A stretch of 64,000 nt of DNA from Echinimonas agarilytica (GTDB lineage: Bacteria > Pseudomonadota > Gammaproteobacteria > Enterobacterales > Neiellaceae): NCBI RefSeq assembly GCF_023703465.1, contig NZ_JAMQGP010000008.1, positions 51,527 through 115,526 on the forward strand, read 5' to 3'. The notes beneath the pieces were generated by a model. That model was not told the origin of the DNA. It saw only the letters and a list, made by a program, of their open reading frames with translations, and ran no database searches. A program made the translations under genes and the position numbers. Every line of letters begins with the position of its first letter. The stretch's first letter is position 1. This document shows, in pieces, positions 45,781 to 55,938 of the stretch.

Positions 45781-46293
45781 ATGAACATCTCGCAAACTAC
45801 AAAACATATTGAAGCGCTGGAGCAATCCGGCCACCCCACTTTCGAAAGCGTCTACCCCAGTCTGTACCTTGATGTAAAATGCAAAGGCTCCGCCAGTTGA
45901 ATCATTCGTTACCAGCTATTTGGTAAACGCCGTCAATATAAAGTCGGCGGGTATGGCAAGGATCATGAAGTGCTACTTGATTTTGAGGACGCTATTAATC
46001 TCACCATCGACTGCCAACAAAAGCTCAATAATGGCATCAATCCAAAACTAGACATTAAACATCAAAAACAGCCTAACCTGCTGACCTTCGATGACCTGTG
46101 ACCCCTTCCAAATAAGAGCAGTGACCACATGGTGTTTGCAATCAAGGATGTGGCTGAATTAATTCTAGAGTGCCATCAGGCCAGGTTTACCAAAGAAATG
46201 GATTTAACCCCTGATTGTTTCCCGTTAAACCCCTACTCTGCTAGCGATGATTGTATTGCTGCGGCACTGAATGTACTGAGGCCCATAGCATAA
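45781..46293 (+). pseudogene. Remnant P4-type integrase of island 2
   Basis: One reading frame from ATG 45781 carries an integrase-like N-terminus: YPSLYLDVKCKGSAS, then a TGA where the family has Trp, then IIRYQLFGKRRQYKVGGYGK. A second TGA at 46099 follows LTFDDL. The frame continues without integrase similarity to a stop at 46293, so the catalytic domain is gone. The remnant lies 178 bp right of junction B, in the position of a second island's integrase. The 54-codon tail after 46129 could be expressed on its own but is not recognised. Confidence 0.8.
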
Positions 46294-46355
46294 GCACCCA
46301 ATAATTCATCACAATCGGTGATTTATTAGGTTGGAATTGTCATATTCTTATAAAA

Positions 46356-46371
46356 TCACCGCTAACGGTGA
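46356..46371. promoter_or_regulatory. Palindrome upstream of hipBA-1
   Basis: TCACCG (46356-46361) and CGGTGA (46366-46371) around CTAA. It could be an operator or the stem of a terminator for the remnant frame before it. Confidence 0.4.
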
Positions 46372-46377
46372 ATAAAA

Positions 46378-46423
46378 TTGTTATTCATTAGTATCGACCT
46401 ATAATCACTGGTACTAATGAATA
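46378..46423 (+). promoter_or_regulatory. Promoter and operator of hipBA-1
   Basis: TTGTTA (46378-46383) and TATAAT (46400-46405) are spaced by 16 bp. A perfect 12-bp inverted repeat, TATTCATTAGTA (46382-46393) and TACTAATGAATA (46412-46423), brackets the -10. HipB dimers bind such paired half-sites to autorepress the operon, so this is the likely operator. hipB starts 14 bp after it. Confidence 0.75.
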
Positions 46424-46436
46424 TTGGTGTAGAACG

Positions 46437-46742
46437 ATGGCCAAGAAAGTAACGACCTCACAAATGCCTCAAACGCAGTTTATTGAGAACGCGAATGTAT
46501 TAGGACAACTGATTAAGGCGAAACGCACGGCAACGGGCATGAAGCTCGCCGATTGTGCTGCGCTTTGCAATGTTGGGATCAATACCTTATCGCGCATTGA
46601 AAATGGCAATGATAATTGCACTCTTGCCACCGCCTTTGCGGTACTGCACGGATTAGGGATCAAGTTGTCTTCTCCATCACTTTCACCGACTTCTCTTGAA
46701 AAGCGGGACGGCTCAAGCGTCTGTGATGACGAATGGGTATGA
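46437..46742 (+). CDS. hipB: HipB-like antitoxin (XRE family), module 1
   Basis: 101 residues. Cro/CI helix-turn-helix: LGQLIKAKRTATGMKLADCA and NVGINTLSRIENGNDNCTL (about 24-62). Autorepressor and antitoxin for the downstream HipA-type kinase. Its stop overlaps the ATG of the hipA frame (ATGA at 46739). Intact. Confidence 0.88.
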   Translation: MAKKVTTSQMPQTQFIENANVLGQLIKAKRTATGMKLADCAALCNVGINTLSRIENGNDNCTLATAFAVLHGLGIKLSSPSLSPTSLEKRDGSSVCDDEWV

Positions 46743-47793
46743 TGACTATGCCAGCAGAATATTCCTTGTATATCTATTTTGCGGATCGTCGTATTGGCAC
46801 CCTGACCTTAGACAAATTAGAGTCATCGAACCTGACGAACTTGCCAAGCGACTAGATGTTAAGGAAGACATCGGCCTGTTAACGTGGGACGACAAACCAC
46901 GACTGAGTGTGGCTGGCGTACAAGACAAACTCAACATGTTCATTAGCGAGCAAGAGCAGATAGGGTTTGGCGATGGCGCTTTGTGCTCAACGCATATTCT
47001 CAAGTTTGAAAAGCACAACTGTCCCAACCTTGTGCTAAACGAATACTTCTGTATGAAGCTTTCCAAGGCAGTGGGGCTGCCTACCGCAGAAGTACGGTTC
47101 ACTCGGTTCGCGCAATACCCCGCACTGATTGTTGAAAGGTTTGATCGCAAATATGCACCTGATCAGCTCAAAGTTTTTCGCAGGCATGTCATTGATGGTT
47201 GCCAAGCGTTGAATCTACCACGCGACTATAAATACGAACGCAATTTGGGGGACGGGCGGGATGTGCAGCATATTCGAGATGGTGCAAGCTTGCCTCGATT
47301 ATTTGAGCTAGCAACAACCATGGCGTCGCCTGTTGAGAGTCTTCAATGGCTTATCAATTGGCAACTGTTCAATCTGATGATCAGCAACTATGACAGTCAT
47401 GGCAAAAATGTCTCGGTGTTTTTTGATAAGCGCTATAGTCGATTCACACCTGCCTACGACTTAGTGAATGTTGCTATGTTTCCAAAGTTCAAACATGTAC
47501 TTGCGATGGCAATGGGTGATGAATTTGAACCCGCGAGCATTAACGCCTACCAATTGGCTGATTTCGCAGAAACCTGCGGGGTGAATAAAAAGCTCTTGTC
47601 TCGCCAGTTAACCGGTTTAGCAGATAAAGTCATCGACACGCTGACGCAGAAGCAGTTTATCGAGACAATCACTCACGAACCGCATTTTACCGAAGATGAC
47701 CGCAAATACATGACCCAGGTGAAAGCGCATATCTTGGCAAAAACACTACACCTAAAATCACAAGCGCCAAACATACCGAATATAGAAATATGA
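46739..47793 (+). pseudogene. hipA: HipA-like kinase with broken N-terminal domain, module 1
   Basis: The coupled ATG at 46739 gives a proper HipA start (MMTMPAEYSLYIYFADRRIG) but stops at 46853 after 38 codons. The kinase core continues in another frame: IEPDELAKRLDVKEDIGLLT, SVAGVQDKLNMF, then ISNYDSHGKNVSVFF (catalytic loop) and TPAYDLVNVAMF (metal site), to 47793. Roughly 80 residues of the usual N-terminal subdomain are missing, so a deletion plus frameshift is more likely than a single error. An open frame from 46696 inside hipB could still express the core. HipBST systems also split the N-subdomain from the kinase, but there the small subunit is about 100 residues. Confidence 0.75.
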
Positions 47794-47928
47794 CAATAAG
47801 GAAGCCCGTCATTCTAATATGGCGTCGTATCTCCAGCTCAATTCAAAGAAGCGTATTTGTTGGAACAACAGACTGTCTAGTGAAAGCTGGGAAGTCCACT
47901 TCTGCGTAATCGAAAAAGTTAGACAGAC

Positions 47929-49953
47929 TCATACCATTGCCTCTTCGTACACTTTTTCGATTTCAGTAAATTTAGTTACATCCTCTAGGCGAGTTAAGGT
48001 TGTGAGTTTCATGGAGTTTTTAATTGGGCGATGTGGCACGTTGGTCACTGGCGTTTGCAGTGACAGTGGTTTGCCTAACTCAAATAAATAATACAAATCA
48101 GCAGAGCCTGACTTCTTACCCGCTTGATCTTCGGTAATGGCGTAGCGTGGTAACACTGTTACTCGTTTAACCGGCCAAAGTTTGTCAATTTGCTTGGTTG
48201 AACTTTGAGTGCCTGAGGTAGACGCCAACGCTAAATAGCGAATTTCCTCGGCAATATGCTGCTTAAATTTCTGCAAAAACGTGCTTTGTGGAAGGTGATA
48301 CCACAGCGCTGTGCCTTGCTCAAATTGTTCAAAGTAGCCATTATCACGGCCGCGTTGCCCACCTAATGCCACTGTCATCGTCAAATCAGGGTATAGCACT
48401 TGGCGCATGCCGTAATAAGGTATGCGTGCTGCTTCTTGTACGTAGAGCCTTTCTGCCATGCCAGCCACAGGATACATGGTTTCATTGCCTTGCCCTGTTT
48501 GTGCATTCGGCGCTGTGCCAATTTGGGCTTGCAAGAAATCTAGCAACCACTGGTGACCAGAATAACTGCTTTTAGTCTGGGTTGGATCAGTTTGACTAAG
48601 TTCGTTTTGGCTAGGCAACAGGGCGAATGCGCCAATACCCACTTCTTCTATCGCGGCTGTGTAGGGGTTGGATGTTGTGGCTTGATCAAAAAAACCTGGA
48701 TATAAAGCAAACGCACCAAAAACTGGGCGGCTTTTTTTAGGAGATTGGCCAGCGTTTCCACTTGATGGTGATTTAGAATCGTGAGGTTCTGATAAACGAA
48801 TCAAGGCATCCCGATAACGGTGCATTTGGTTAATGGCATCGTCTGGTACGCCATCTACTATGGTAAAGTCTAATGATTCTTTCTCGATATCAGTCTTACT
48901 TTCCCAGTATTTTAAGTCTTTCTCAGTTGGCTTACCTATAAATTCATTTTTTAGATTAGTTTTGATATCCTCAATTCTATATTTTGCATCAAACAACCAA
49001 ATAAACTGCTTTTTTTCTGAAGAATCTGAGCCTGAGTTGGCGGTTTTAGGCAGTGTCACTTCCAACACAATATCCGGCTTTTGGTTCACTAGATACGAAC
49101 GTATCTGGCTTGCTTTATTGAAAGTCGGTTCATGAGCGAGTCTTGCCGTTACCCCATCAGCACGCTTAAAACGAAATGCTCCACGCATACCATCTTTAAG
49201 TTGGTACTCAAAAAAGTCGTTTTGGGCGAGCTTCTTCGCACTGTTTTCAACCAGTTCAAAGCCGAGATCCTGCTCTAAAATCTGTTTCAAACACAAAAAA
49301 CACCACACTTCGTAAATCTCAGCCACTGATTTCATTGAAATGCTCGATTGATTGCCAAACACATCTAAATAAAATCTCAGCTCTTGCCAAATGCGATACA
49401 CCGCGCTGTAACCGGTTTTTTGCTGTAGCACTAACGACTCGCGGTTTAACCCTGTGTATACGCCAACCTCTTTTAAAAAACTTTGACCTAACACTTTTTG
49501 CAGCGGTTGTTGCCAACTATGTAGCTCATTTAGAAAGGAATCCGACAACCGCTGCCGTTCTGGCGCCTGGTTACTTTGTCTAAGCTTTTGTTCAAACTCC
49601 GCTAATTGTCGCTTGCTTTTACTCACCGCCATTTTGATAAAGCGATTTTCTGGGGTCTCCACACTCAGTTGCTTTTTTTCAACCGCATAGCGTTTATCGT
49701 ACTGGCCATTCGCAAAGTCTTGCTTGACTTGCTCGGCTAACTTATGCGGCAAACGGCCTTTTAATTTGGCCGCTTTGATATTGGCTACTGTAGGTTGCAA
49801 ACGGCTATGCGGAGCTGCACAAATCACTTTTAAGCCTTGCTCAAAGCGCTCCCTTAATGCGGCAAAATTAGCCAACCACATCAGTGGAAAGTGCCCACGT
49901 TGCTGGCTAGTCGCGGCATCTTGTTCTGTTTTTTCTACCAAGCTAAGCGCCAA
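47929..49953 (-). pseudogene. DUF2357 / PD-(D/E)xK nuclease, C-terminal part of split gene
   Basis: 674 codons from a TTG at 49953. Helical DUF2357 region, then ETPENRFIKMAVSKSKRQL (about 100), and a PDDEXK_7-type nuclease core: KPDIVLEVTLPK (about 315) and IWLFDAKYRIED (D-A-K-Y, about 345), as in McrC-like partners of McrB. The N-terminal part is in a different frame (49935-50579): restoring one C in the C5 run at about 49965 would join VYP to PLALSLVEK exactly. As written, nuclease translation would need reinitiation or slippage. Partner of the McrB-like ATPase upstream. Confidence 0.82.
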
Positions 49954-50579
49954 AGGGGGTAAACTTTGTCGATGGCTTGGTACATGGCTGGCAAGTCTTG
50001 GTGCAGTGCCATTTTGGTTGGCAGCACTTCAAAGGCAATATGCTGAGTCTGTGTTTTACCATTGTGTTCAAAGGTAAGTGGCAAACGTAACCAGCCCACA
50101 TCATTGCCGGTATTGATGGTGCCAGTTAAACGTGCAGGCACTACGCCCCTTGCGGTTTTTACTTCGGGAGCAAAACGAAATGCCTCATTCACGCTTTGGC
50201 TGCGATGGGTTAACCGCGCATTAGTTACTTCACTAAAAAAGACCCACTCAAACTGGTACTGAGTATTTTCAAAAAACAGCGGTGAATTTAATGTCAGCTC
50301 AGCATTTTTCGCTAAGCCATTGGCAACTAGTCCGGTTTCGGCTAAGTCACTTTCATCTAAAGCACTTTTGTATAAGCCATCTGCAACTAGCCCTTGCGGT
50401 TCAATAGCATTGCTCAGCTGCGCCACAGGCGCAAAGCGCAATTCGTAGCTAGGTTGCGCATGATTAGCGTTCGCCCTGTGCGCCATTGTATTCTGATACA
50501 CGCTCAACCGCTGTCTAATATCATTCGCCCAAACCGAAAACTCAAAGTCGGGGGTTTGTAATCGTATTAACTCCGGCAT
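49935..50579 (-). pseudogene. DUF2357 nuclease, N-terminal part of split gene
   Basis: 214 codons from ATG 50579 (MPELIRLQTPDFEFSVWAND), a beta-rich DUF2357-type N-terminus, ending DLPAMYQAIDKVYPLWRLAW at a premature stop. It overlaps the downstream part by 19 bp in another frame; a missing base in a run of five C (minus strand) explains the break. Could be phase variation, recent inactivation or read error. 84 bp downstream of the McrB-like gene. Confidence 0.8.
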
Positions 50580-50663
50580 TCCCTACCACTCCTTGCACCA
50601 TCGCTGTACGGGTTTTGCTTATGGGTTGCATTCATTGAGAAGGCATCAGACAACACCAAACCA

Positions 50664-52697
50664 TTAAGGCCAGAAACTGGTAAAGGTGGCGCTGGCTAAT
50701 CGCTCGCTCATCCACTCCAACTTCGCTTTTGCACGACAAGGTATACGAAGTATTTTCTCCTCATCAGTAGCATCATCGGCCACGATTTTTTCGCGATACA
50801 AGTCAGGGCGTTGATTAGCTTCATCCGTTTCAGACGCCAACCAAATGGGAGCTAGCTGATTAGCTAGTACAGTGTTCAGCTCTAACAACAAGGCCTTACC
50901 ATCTGAGGTCGTCAGTTTATCGGTATCGCCTTCTATACGCGGCAGAACCTTACACATCATAAAGTCGTCCCATACGGCTTTTAGGGCCAGATCATCTTTG
51001 GGTTGGATGCTGGCAACAGCAAGAAGAAGTTCATTTAAAGCACGAAACGCTAATTCAAACGGCGTATTTTTTAGCACTGCATTAACGGCCGATAAAAACG
51101 CTAGAGTTTTAGCACCATCTGCATCAAAGGTATTGGCCAAATCCGCTTTGCTGGCATTTGACCAAAAGGGGTAACTAAGGCGTTTATTGCGGCTAGTTGG
51201 GGTGAAAAAGTCGTAATAGTCATTAGGGAAAAACGCACCAAAATCAAAGCTTAGCGCTCGGTCAATCACTTTGCGTGAAAAACCATGGGTGGTTTCATCC
51301 ATATTCACCGTGCCTGCAACCAGCAGGTTAAACGGAATGCCTAAACCATATTGGCAAATGAGTTCCCAAAGTTCGTTATACTTACCATCATCAGCGCTAC
51401 CAAAGCCCAGCGCTTCACGCAGTTTGTCTATATCAGCGACTTCTTTAATGGTGACGGGTTTTAATAGCGCATCACTGCTGTAGGTAAAGCTATCACCTGT
51501 CCAACGCCATTCGCGAGTTTCTAGCACAGACAAGTAATCGGCAAAATACTGCTCAACAGGGGCAAGGTTCATTTCATCCAAACACAGCCAATAAGGCAGC
51601 ACCTTATCTAATTCATCACGTTCACCTGCTACGACTAAGCGTTTACCTAGGTCTTCACTCTCTTGCACTTCAACGGTTAAACCGCTATCAGCAATAGCAC
51701 GCCAAGCTTTGGCAATAAACTGCAATACATCGGTAGTGATGTATTCGGCTTTTCCGTCTTTTGCGAGGCGAGAAATATAACCAAGCAAATCACTCGGCTC
51801 ATGCCAGTCGGGCCGCACCGAGGTTAAACAATAGGTTTCAGCAAACTGCTTTGATGTTTTTGCTTGTTCACGCACAAAACGCGTTTTACCTGTGCCCGAG
51901 ATGCCTGCGAGAAGGAGGAAGGGTTTGGATAAACTCGTATATGAAATGGAATACTTTTCAGTCAAAAACTCAGCTAGTTTTTTGCAAGCAGCACTATACA
52001 TAGAATTACCACTTTTATCTGCTTGCAACCATTCACCTACTCGCCCAAGTTCCTTTAATGCATCCAACACTTGTTCAGAGTTTAATTGATAAAAACTGTT
52101 TACATTTACGCCAACTTTATTTATGTACTTATCACAATAATTGATACCTGCCCCTGAATAAGATGATGCAGTTCTTTCAGACAAGCCTTTATTTATCATC
52201 CATGACTTGAACTGCTCTTTTATAATCAAATTCGATAGATTTTTTTTATTCGATGAGTCCATTCCTACAAAATCAGTCCACTTTTCAAGAGCCAATCGTA
52301 GGCGACTCTCTTCGAAAAAAGTATTTACTTCCGGTGACTCATATGTTGATTCAGTTAGAAATCCAATCAATTTCGCAATTAGCTTTGTTAGTGCCTTAGT
52401 TTGACTCCTTCCAGTGGAAGATATGATTTTCAACTCTTCATCGGATGCTGTTTTATATATTTCTCGATATGATTTTTCTTCATATTGATAAATATAATCT
52501 TTTCTAGTTGGCACCTTATCCCATGCAGAATGAACCACATCATAATTATCTAGCAAAAAAGAAAGAAAAAGTTTGATACTCTCAGGTGATATACTGAAAG
52601 CCTCACCCTTAGAGTTTGTATATGTTAATAATAATGTTTTCTCTGCTTTTACTTTCTGATCATCACTAATCAAATCACAGTATGTTTGGAAGCTCAT
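50664..52697 (-). CDS. McrB-like AAA+ NTPase of a restriction system
   Basis: 677 residues. Residues 1-255 form a helical N-terminal domain that probably binds DNA; the AAA+ core follows: Walker A LLAGISGTGKTRF (about 265), Walker B CLDEMNLAPVEQYFADYLSV (about 370), and NMDETTHGFSRKVIDRA, the McrB-type sensor/GTP motif. It would translocate or loop DNA and activate the DUF2357 nuclease. It overlaps the C5-methyltransferase gene by 4 bp, so the set is translated together. Similar sets (LlaJI, BsuMI) combine C5-methylases with McrB-like and nuclease subunits. Confidence 0.88.
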   Translation of the reverse strand: MSFQTYCDLISDDQKVKAEKTLLLTYTNSKGEAFSISPESIKLFLSFLLDNYDVVHSAWDKVPTRKDYIYQYEEKSYREIYKTASDEELKIISSTGRSQTKALTKLIAKLIGFLTESTYESPEVNTFFEESRLRLALEKWTDFVGMDSSNKKNLSNLIIKEQFKSWMINKGLSERTASSYSGAGINYCDKYINKVGVNVNSFYQLNSEQVLDALKELGRVGEWLQADKSGNSMYSAACKKLAEFLTEKYSISYTSLSKPFLLLAGISGTGKTRFVREQAKTSKQFAETYCLTSVRPDWHEPSDLLGYISRLAKDGKAEYITTDVLQFIAKAWRAIADSGLTVEVQESEDLGKRLVVAGERDELDKVLPYWLCLDEMNLAPVEQYFADYLSVLETREWRWTGDSFTYSSDALLKPVTIKEVADIDKLREALGFGSADDGKYNELWELICQYGLGIPFNLLVAGTVNMDETTHGFSRKVIDRALSFDFGAFFPNDYYDFFTPTSRNKRLSYPFWSNASKADLANTFDADGAKTLAFLSAVNAVLKNTPFELAFRALNELLLAVASIQPKDDLALKAVWDDFMMCKVLPRIEGDTDKLTTSDGKALLLELNTVLANQLAPIWLASETDEANQRPDLYREKIVADDATDEEKILRIPCRAKAKLEWMSERLASATFTSFWP

Positions 52698-53911
52698 AGG
52701 ATATCCCTTCTAATTTTTTTAGCTATTTCCTGAATAATTGGAACAACGACTGAATTACCAAATTGCCTGTAAGCCGGTGTACGAGCAATGGGAGTAATGA
52801 ATTCATCAGGAAATCCTTGCAGTCTGGCACACTCTTTCGGTGTAAGAAGTCGAGGATTTTTGCCTTCCTGGGGAATGAGACATTCTTTTCCATCCTTGCC
52901 ATAACGAGCAACAATTGTATTTGAGGGTTTATCTAGATTTGCTGTATGAGCTGTAAAACCAGTTCCTCTCTCTAAATTCCTTTTTGTTCTATTTATGTGG
53001 CCAAGCCATAATTTATCTGAAATGGTATATTTCTCATCTACAGAGTCTTCAAGTATTGACCTAAGAGGCTTTGGATCACCAACAAACTCTGGAAAACAAA
53101 AATCCTTAGGTATATCAGAACGAATAGCGACCATATAACAACGAACTCTTCGCTGAGGAACTACTGAGCTAGAATCAATTACTTTGTAATAAAAACTATA
53201 ACCACTTTTTTCTATGGTATCTTTTATAGTCTGAAAAGTACGACCTTTATCATGTCTTTCTAAATTCCTAACATTTTCAAGAAAAACAACTTTAGGCCTT
53301 CGCTCGTCAACTATACGCATTACATCAAAGAAAAGTGTGCCTTGAGTTTCACAAAGAAACCCATGCTCCTTACCAACTGAATTTCTTGCTGACACTCCAG
53401 CATTTGAGAATGGTTGACAAGGGAAGCCAGCCAACAAAACATCATGTTCAGGTATCTCATTTTCAGGTATTTTAGTTATATCACCGAAAGGAAATTCTCC
53501 GTGATTTTCTTTATATGTTTTTTGAGCTGCCTTATCGTATTCGGAAGAAAATACACAAACACCGCCATTTTGTTGAAAACCTAGTCGAACCCCACCGATT
53601 CCTGCAAACAAGTCGATAAAACGAAACTTAACATCAAAATCAGGCTTTAGCTTTAAAGCACCAAAAACATCATTAAAGAACGCGTTACGTGTTGTGTATA
53701 AACCATTTTTCTGTAGCAGACTAATTACACATTCTTTGAGTTGTTCTGGCTTGATGATTTCTGGATTACAGTAAAACTGGCTATCAGTCGCAATGGCATG
53801 CAACCATTGGTCAATTACCGCTTCAACGTCACTGTCTTGTGGCACATGCTCAAACGCTAAGGGTTTAATCATTTCTTCTGCTTGTAGAAGGACGTTGGTT
53901 TTATTGTTCAT
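52694..53911 (-). CDS. DNA (cytosine-5-)-methyltransferase
   Basis: 405 residues. Motif I FIDLFAGIGGVRLGF (98-112), motif IV GFPCQPFSNAG with catalytic Cys165, motif VI ENVRN, motif VIII PQRRVRCYMVAIR, motif IX/X RECARLQGFPDEF-like KECARLQGFPDEF and QFGNSVVVPI. About 95 extra residues precede motif I. All motifs intact. Overlaps the McrB-like gene by 4 bp and the HTH gene by 11 bp. Most likely protects host sites from the linked nuclease, since McrBC-type enzymes otherwise attack 5-methylcytosine. Confidence 0.93.
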   Translation of the reverse strand: MNNKTNVLLQAEEMIKPLAFEHVPQDSDVEAVIDQWLHAIATDSQFYCNPEIIKPEQLKECVISLLQKNGLYTTRNAFFNDVFGALKLKPDFDVKFRFIDLFAGIGGVRLGFQQNGGVCVFSSEYDKAAQKTYKENHGEFPFGDITKIPENEIPEHDVLLAGFPCQPFSNAGVSARNSVGKEHGFLCETQGTLFFDVMRIVDERRPKVVFLENVRNLERHDKGRTFQTIKDTIEKSGYSFYYKVIDSSSVVPQRRVRCYMVAIRSDIPKDFCFPEFVGDPKPLRSILEDSVDEKYTISDKLWLGHINRTKRNLERGTGFTAHTANLDKPSNTIVARYGKDGKECLIPQEGKNPRLLTPKECARLQGFPDEFITPIARTPAYRQFGNSVVVPIIQEIAKKIRRDIL

Positions 53912-54236
53912 TATTAACTACTACTAAAAATTCTTGATGAATGACTGTAGGGCGAAGCATGGTTTTTGTACTTTGCATTTCAACCAAGTTGTACTTGCCC
54001 AATGTTTTCAATGTTCTCGACACATTGCTGACTGCTCGATCTGTAAGCATGGCTAGCTCGGTAACCGATTGCGGCTGTTGCTCGGCGATCACTTTTAACA
54101 ATTGCTGGTTTTCTTTCGACAGCACATTGGCCACCGACTTCAGAGAGTCGAACCAAATATCTACGGTATAATCTGGATCTAATTGCTGACCACGAATTCC
54201 TATCACGCAGCGTTTTTGTATTATCTCTTCTAGCAC
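53901..54236 (-). CDS. Winged-helix regulator leading the methylase/McrB operon
   Basis: 111 residues from GTG 54236. WFDSLKSVANVLSKENQQLL, then PQSVTELAMLTDRAVSNVSRTLKTLGKYNLVEM (about 58-90) is a MarR/ArsR-like winged helix; the whole resembles HVO_A0114-type small regulators. Overlaps the methylase gene by 11 bp. Its position suggests a controller that delays or tunes restriction. Confidence 0.8.
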   Translation of the reverse strand: MLEEIIQKRCVIGIRGQQLDPDYTVDIWFDSLKSVANVLSKENQQLLKVIAEQQPQSVTELAMLTDRAVSNVSRTLKTLGKYNLVEMQSTKTMLRPTVIHQEFLVVVNNEQ

Positions 54237-54355
54237 AACTTTTCAAACCTACACTGTATGAATATACACATCGAATGAAATATTATCACCAGATGATAAT
54301 AGGGCAAGTGCTTTTTTTTTGTCTTTGACCTGCTTCATTGGCACGTACCACAATT

Positions 54356-54547
54356 TCACTCCAATTTTCGTTCTTTATGACAGCCTCCACTTTCTACCCA
54401 GGCCTTACGCTTACCCATAACAGTTATGTTATTCGGGAAGTTACCCGATTTTATAAGATTATAGATACTGCTTTTACACAGGCTTGTTATGCTGATTACT
54501 TCATTCAAACGAAGAAAGCGTTCATTTTGGTATTGCATGATTTCCAT
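54356..54547 (-). pseudogene. AlpA-like regulator of island 2, frameshifted end
   Basis: 63 codons: FLRLNEVISITSLCKSSIYN, LIKSGNFPNNITVMGKRKAW, then VESGGCHKERKLE. The island 1 AlpA has KRKAWLESEVDDWL at this point. Dropping one G in the AGTGGAGG stretch near 54393 would give VESEAVIKNENWSEIVVRAN, closer to the family, so the last helix is probably frameshifted. May be non-functional, matching the dead integrase of this island. Confidence 0.65.
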
Positions 54548-54612
54548 AGTTTTTCCTGATTATGAGTTGAACTAGGAAAATGAAATATATCTGTGTTTAT
54601 TTAGTTTACTGG

Positions 54613-55938
54613 CTAGATAAGTAGCGCCGCATTTTCTTGCTTACGCTCTGCGAGTGTTTTTTCTATCGCTAACACAGTGGTCTTACTCACCCCGTGTTGC
54701 TCAGCAAGCTGCCTAAACTGACTAATGGCATCCACTACCTCTTGAATGCATTGCTGTGCTTCCTTCCAATTAGCAAAGCCTGCACTAGCAGCCAGCTTTT
54801 GCATCACTTTGAGTGGTGGCGCTTTTCCGTACCCCGCAAACGCGGTTGCATGCTCATTAAAGGGGTGAGGACTAAACGTTACATCGTAAAATGGTGCGAG
54901 TTGCCAACTGCCATCATCGGCTTGTAAAAAGCCCCAGTTTTTACTGTGATCATCTTGGTTCGCGGCAAATAAGTTAAACATTGCACGACGAAATTGAAGT
55001 TGCCCAGCAGCGGGTGACTTACAGAGCTGACGGCTAGCCTTAATCAGATCGCTGTAATCTAAGCTTGGGCTTCGAAAGTCTGCGTCCAATAAGCCGCAGG
55101 CACTGTGCATATGTAAGCGTCCAGCCTTCTCCTGCGCGGGTAAATAATCGAAACGCTTTAACGCAAGCCATGCTTTAGCACCGCTATTTACAGGTGCTTC
55201 AATTAACTGCCAAATCGGTGTCTGACACTTTGCCTGTTCAGCCATTTGTAAATAAACCGCTTCACACAAACCTTCTTCGTGGCCCAATGCTAAGTTCTTC
55301 GAAGTAAACTTAACTAACCATGCTTCATCGCCAGATTGTGCATAGGTGCGGCATTGCGTCGCGTCGCCAGCAGGCATATAAATTTGCGCTTTAGGTCGAG
55401 CACCGCCGGAGCTGCCGACTGCTACCAAAGTTGCTAACACTTGCGCAGTGCTACCGTCTAGCTCATCCGTCTCTTTATAATCAAGCACGGACTGGTCGAA
55501 CAAGGTTTGGGCTTCAAGGCCAAGTGTTTCCAAATCAATATCTGATCGCTGATCGAATGAGAGCTCAGATACAGGGGAAAAAGACAATGCCCCCATTCCT
55601 TGCTGGCCAACAAACGCCAGTCTATCCATTGCTGTTACTTGTGCTGGTAAAATACCTTGTTGGCGAAACACACGATCTTGCAACAACAAACCCCACCCAT
55701 CGGGAAGACTATCGCCAAAAACGCCGTGAATGCCTTGGTGTGGCTCTTTCGGTGCTTGCTGTAATCGCACATCTCCTTGAAGCGTAAAAGGGGATAAATT
55801 ACCAAACGTGCTTAGATAATTTTCATCGTACTGAAAGAAAACGCCTTGGCGGTTTTGCGCTAATATACCCACCGATACCGTTTCGCCCGTTGTGAGAGTG
55901 CGCCCTACATTCAGCTTTTGGATGGATTTAAAGCTCAT
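54613..55938 (-). CDS. hipA: HipA-like serine/threonine kinase toxin, module 2
   Basis: 441 residues, full length. N-terminal subdomain with GVFFQYDENYLSTFGNLSPF and VFGDSLPDGWGLLLQDR (family FEGLLPEG-like), ATP loop GSSGGARPKAQI (about 165), FTSKNLALGHEEGLCE, catalytic loop LFAANQDDHSKNWGF (about 318) and metal site APFYDVTFSP. HipA kinases phosphorylate a translation factor such as glutamyl-tRNA synthetase and arrest growth. Overlaps hipB by 11 bp. Confidence 0.92.
   Translation of the reverse strand: MSFKSIQKLNVGRTLTTGETVSVGILAQNRQGVFFQYDENYLSTFGNLSPFTLQGDVRLQQAPKEPHQGIHGVFGDSLPDGWGLLLQDRVFRQQGILPAQVTAMDRLAFVGQQGMGALSFSPVSELSFDQRSDIDLETLGLEAQTLFDQSVLDYKETDELDGSTAQVLATLVAVGSSGGARPKAQIYMPAGDATQCRTYAQSGDEAWLVKFTSKNLALGHEEGLCEAVYLQMAEQAKCQTPIWQLIEAPVNSGAKAWLALKRFDYLPAQEKAGRLHMHSACGLLDADFRSPSLDYSDLIKASRQLCKSPAAGQLQFRRAMFNLFAANQDDHSKNWGFLQADDGSWQLAPFYDVTFSPHPFNEHATAFAGYGKAPPLKVMQKLAASAGFANWKEAQQCIQEVVDAISQFRQLAEQHGVSKTTVLAIEKTLAERKQENAALLI

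Noticed and set aside
45781-46293. Selenocysteine or TGA recoding in the integrase remnant
   Set aside because: The frame loses similarity to integrases after the second TGA and lacks the catalytic domain, so it is a pseudogene.
49935-49975. Programmed ribosomal frameshift in the DUF2357 nuclease
   Set aside because: The site is a plain C5 run without a slippery heptamer or a clear following hairpin; mutation, phase variation or read error is simpler.
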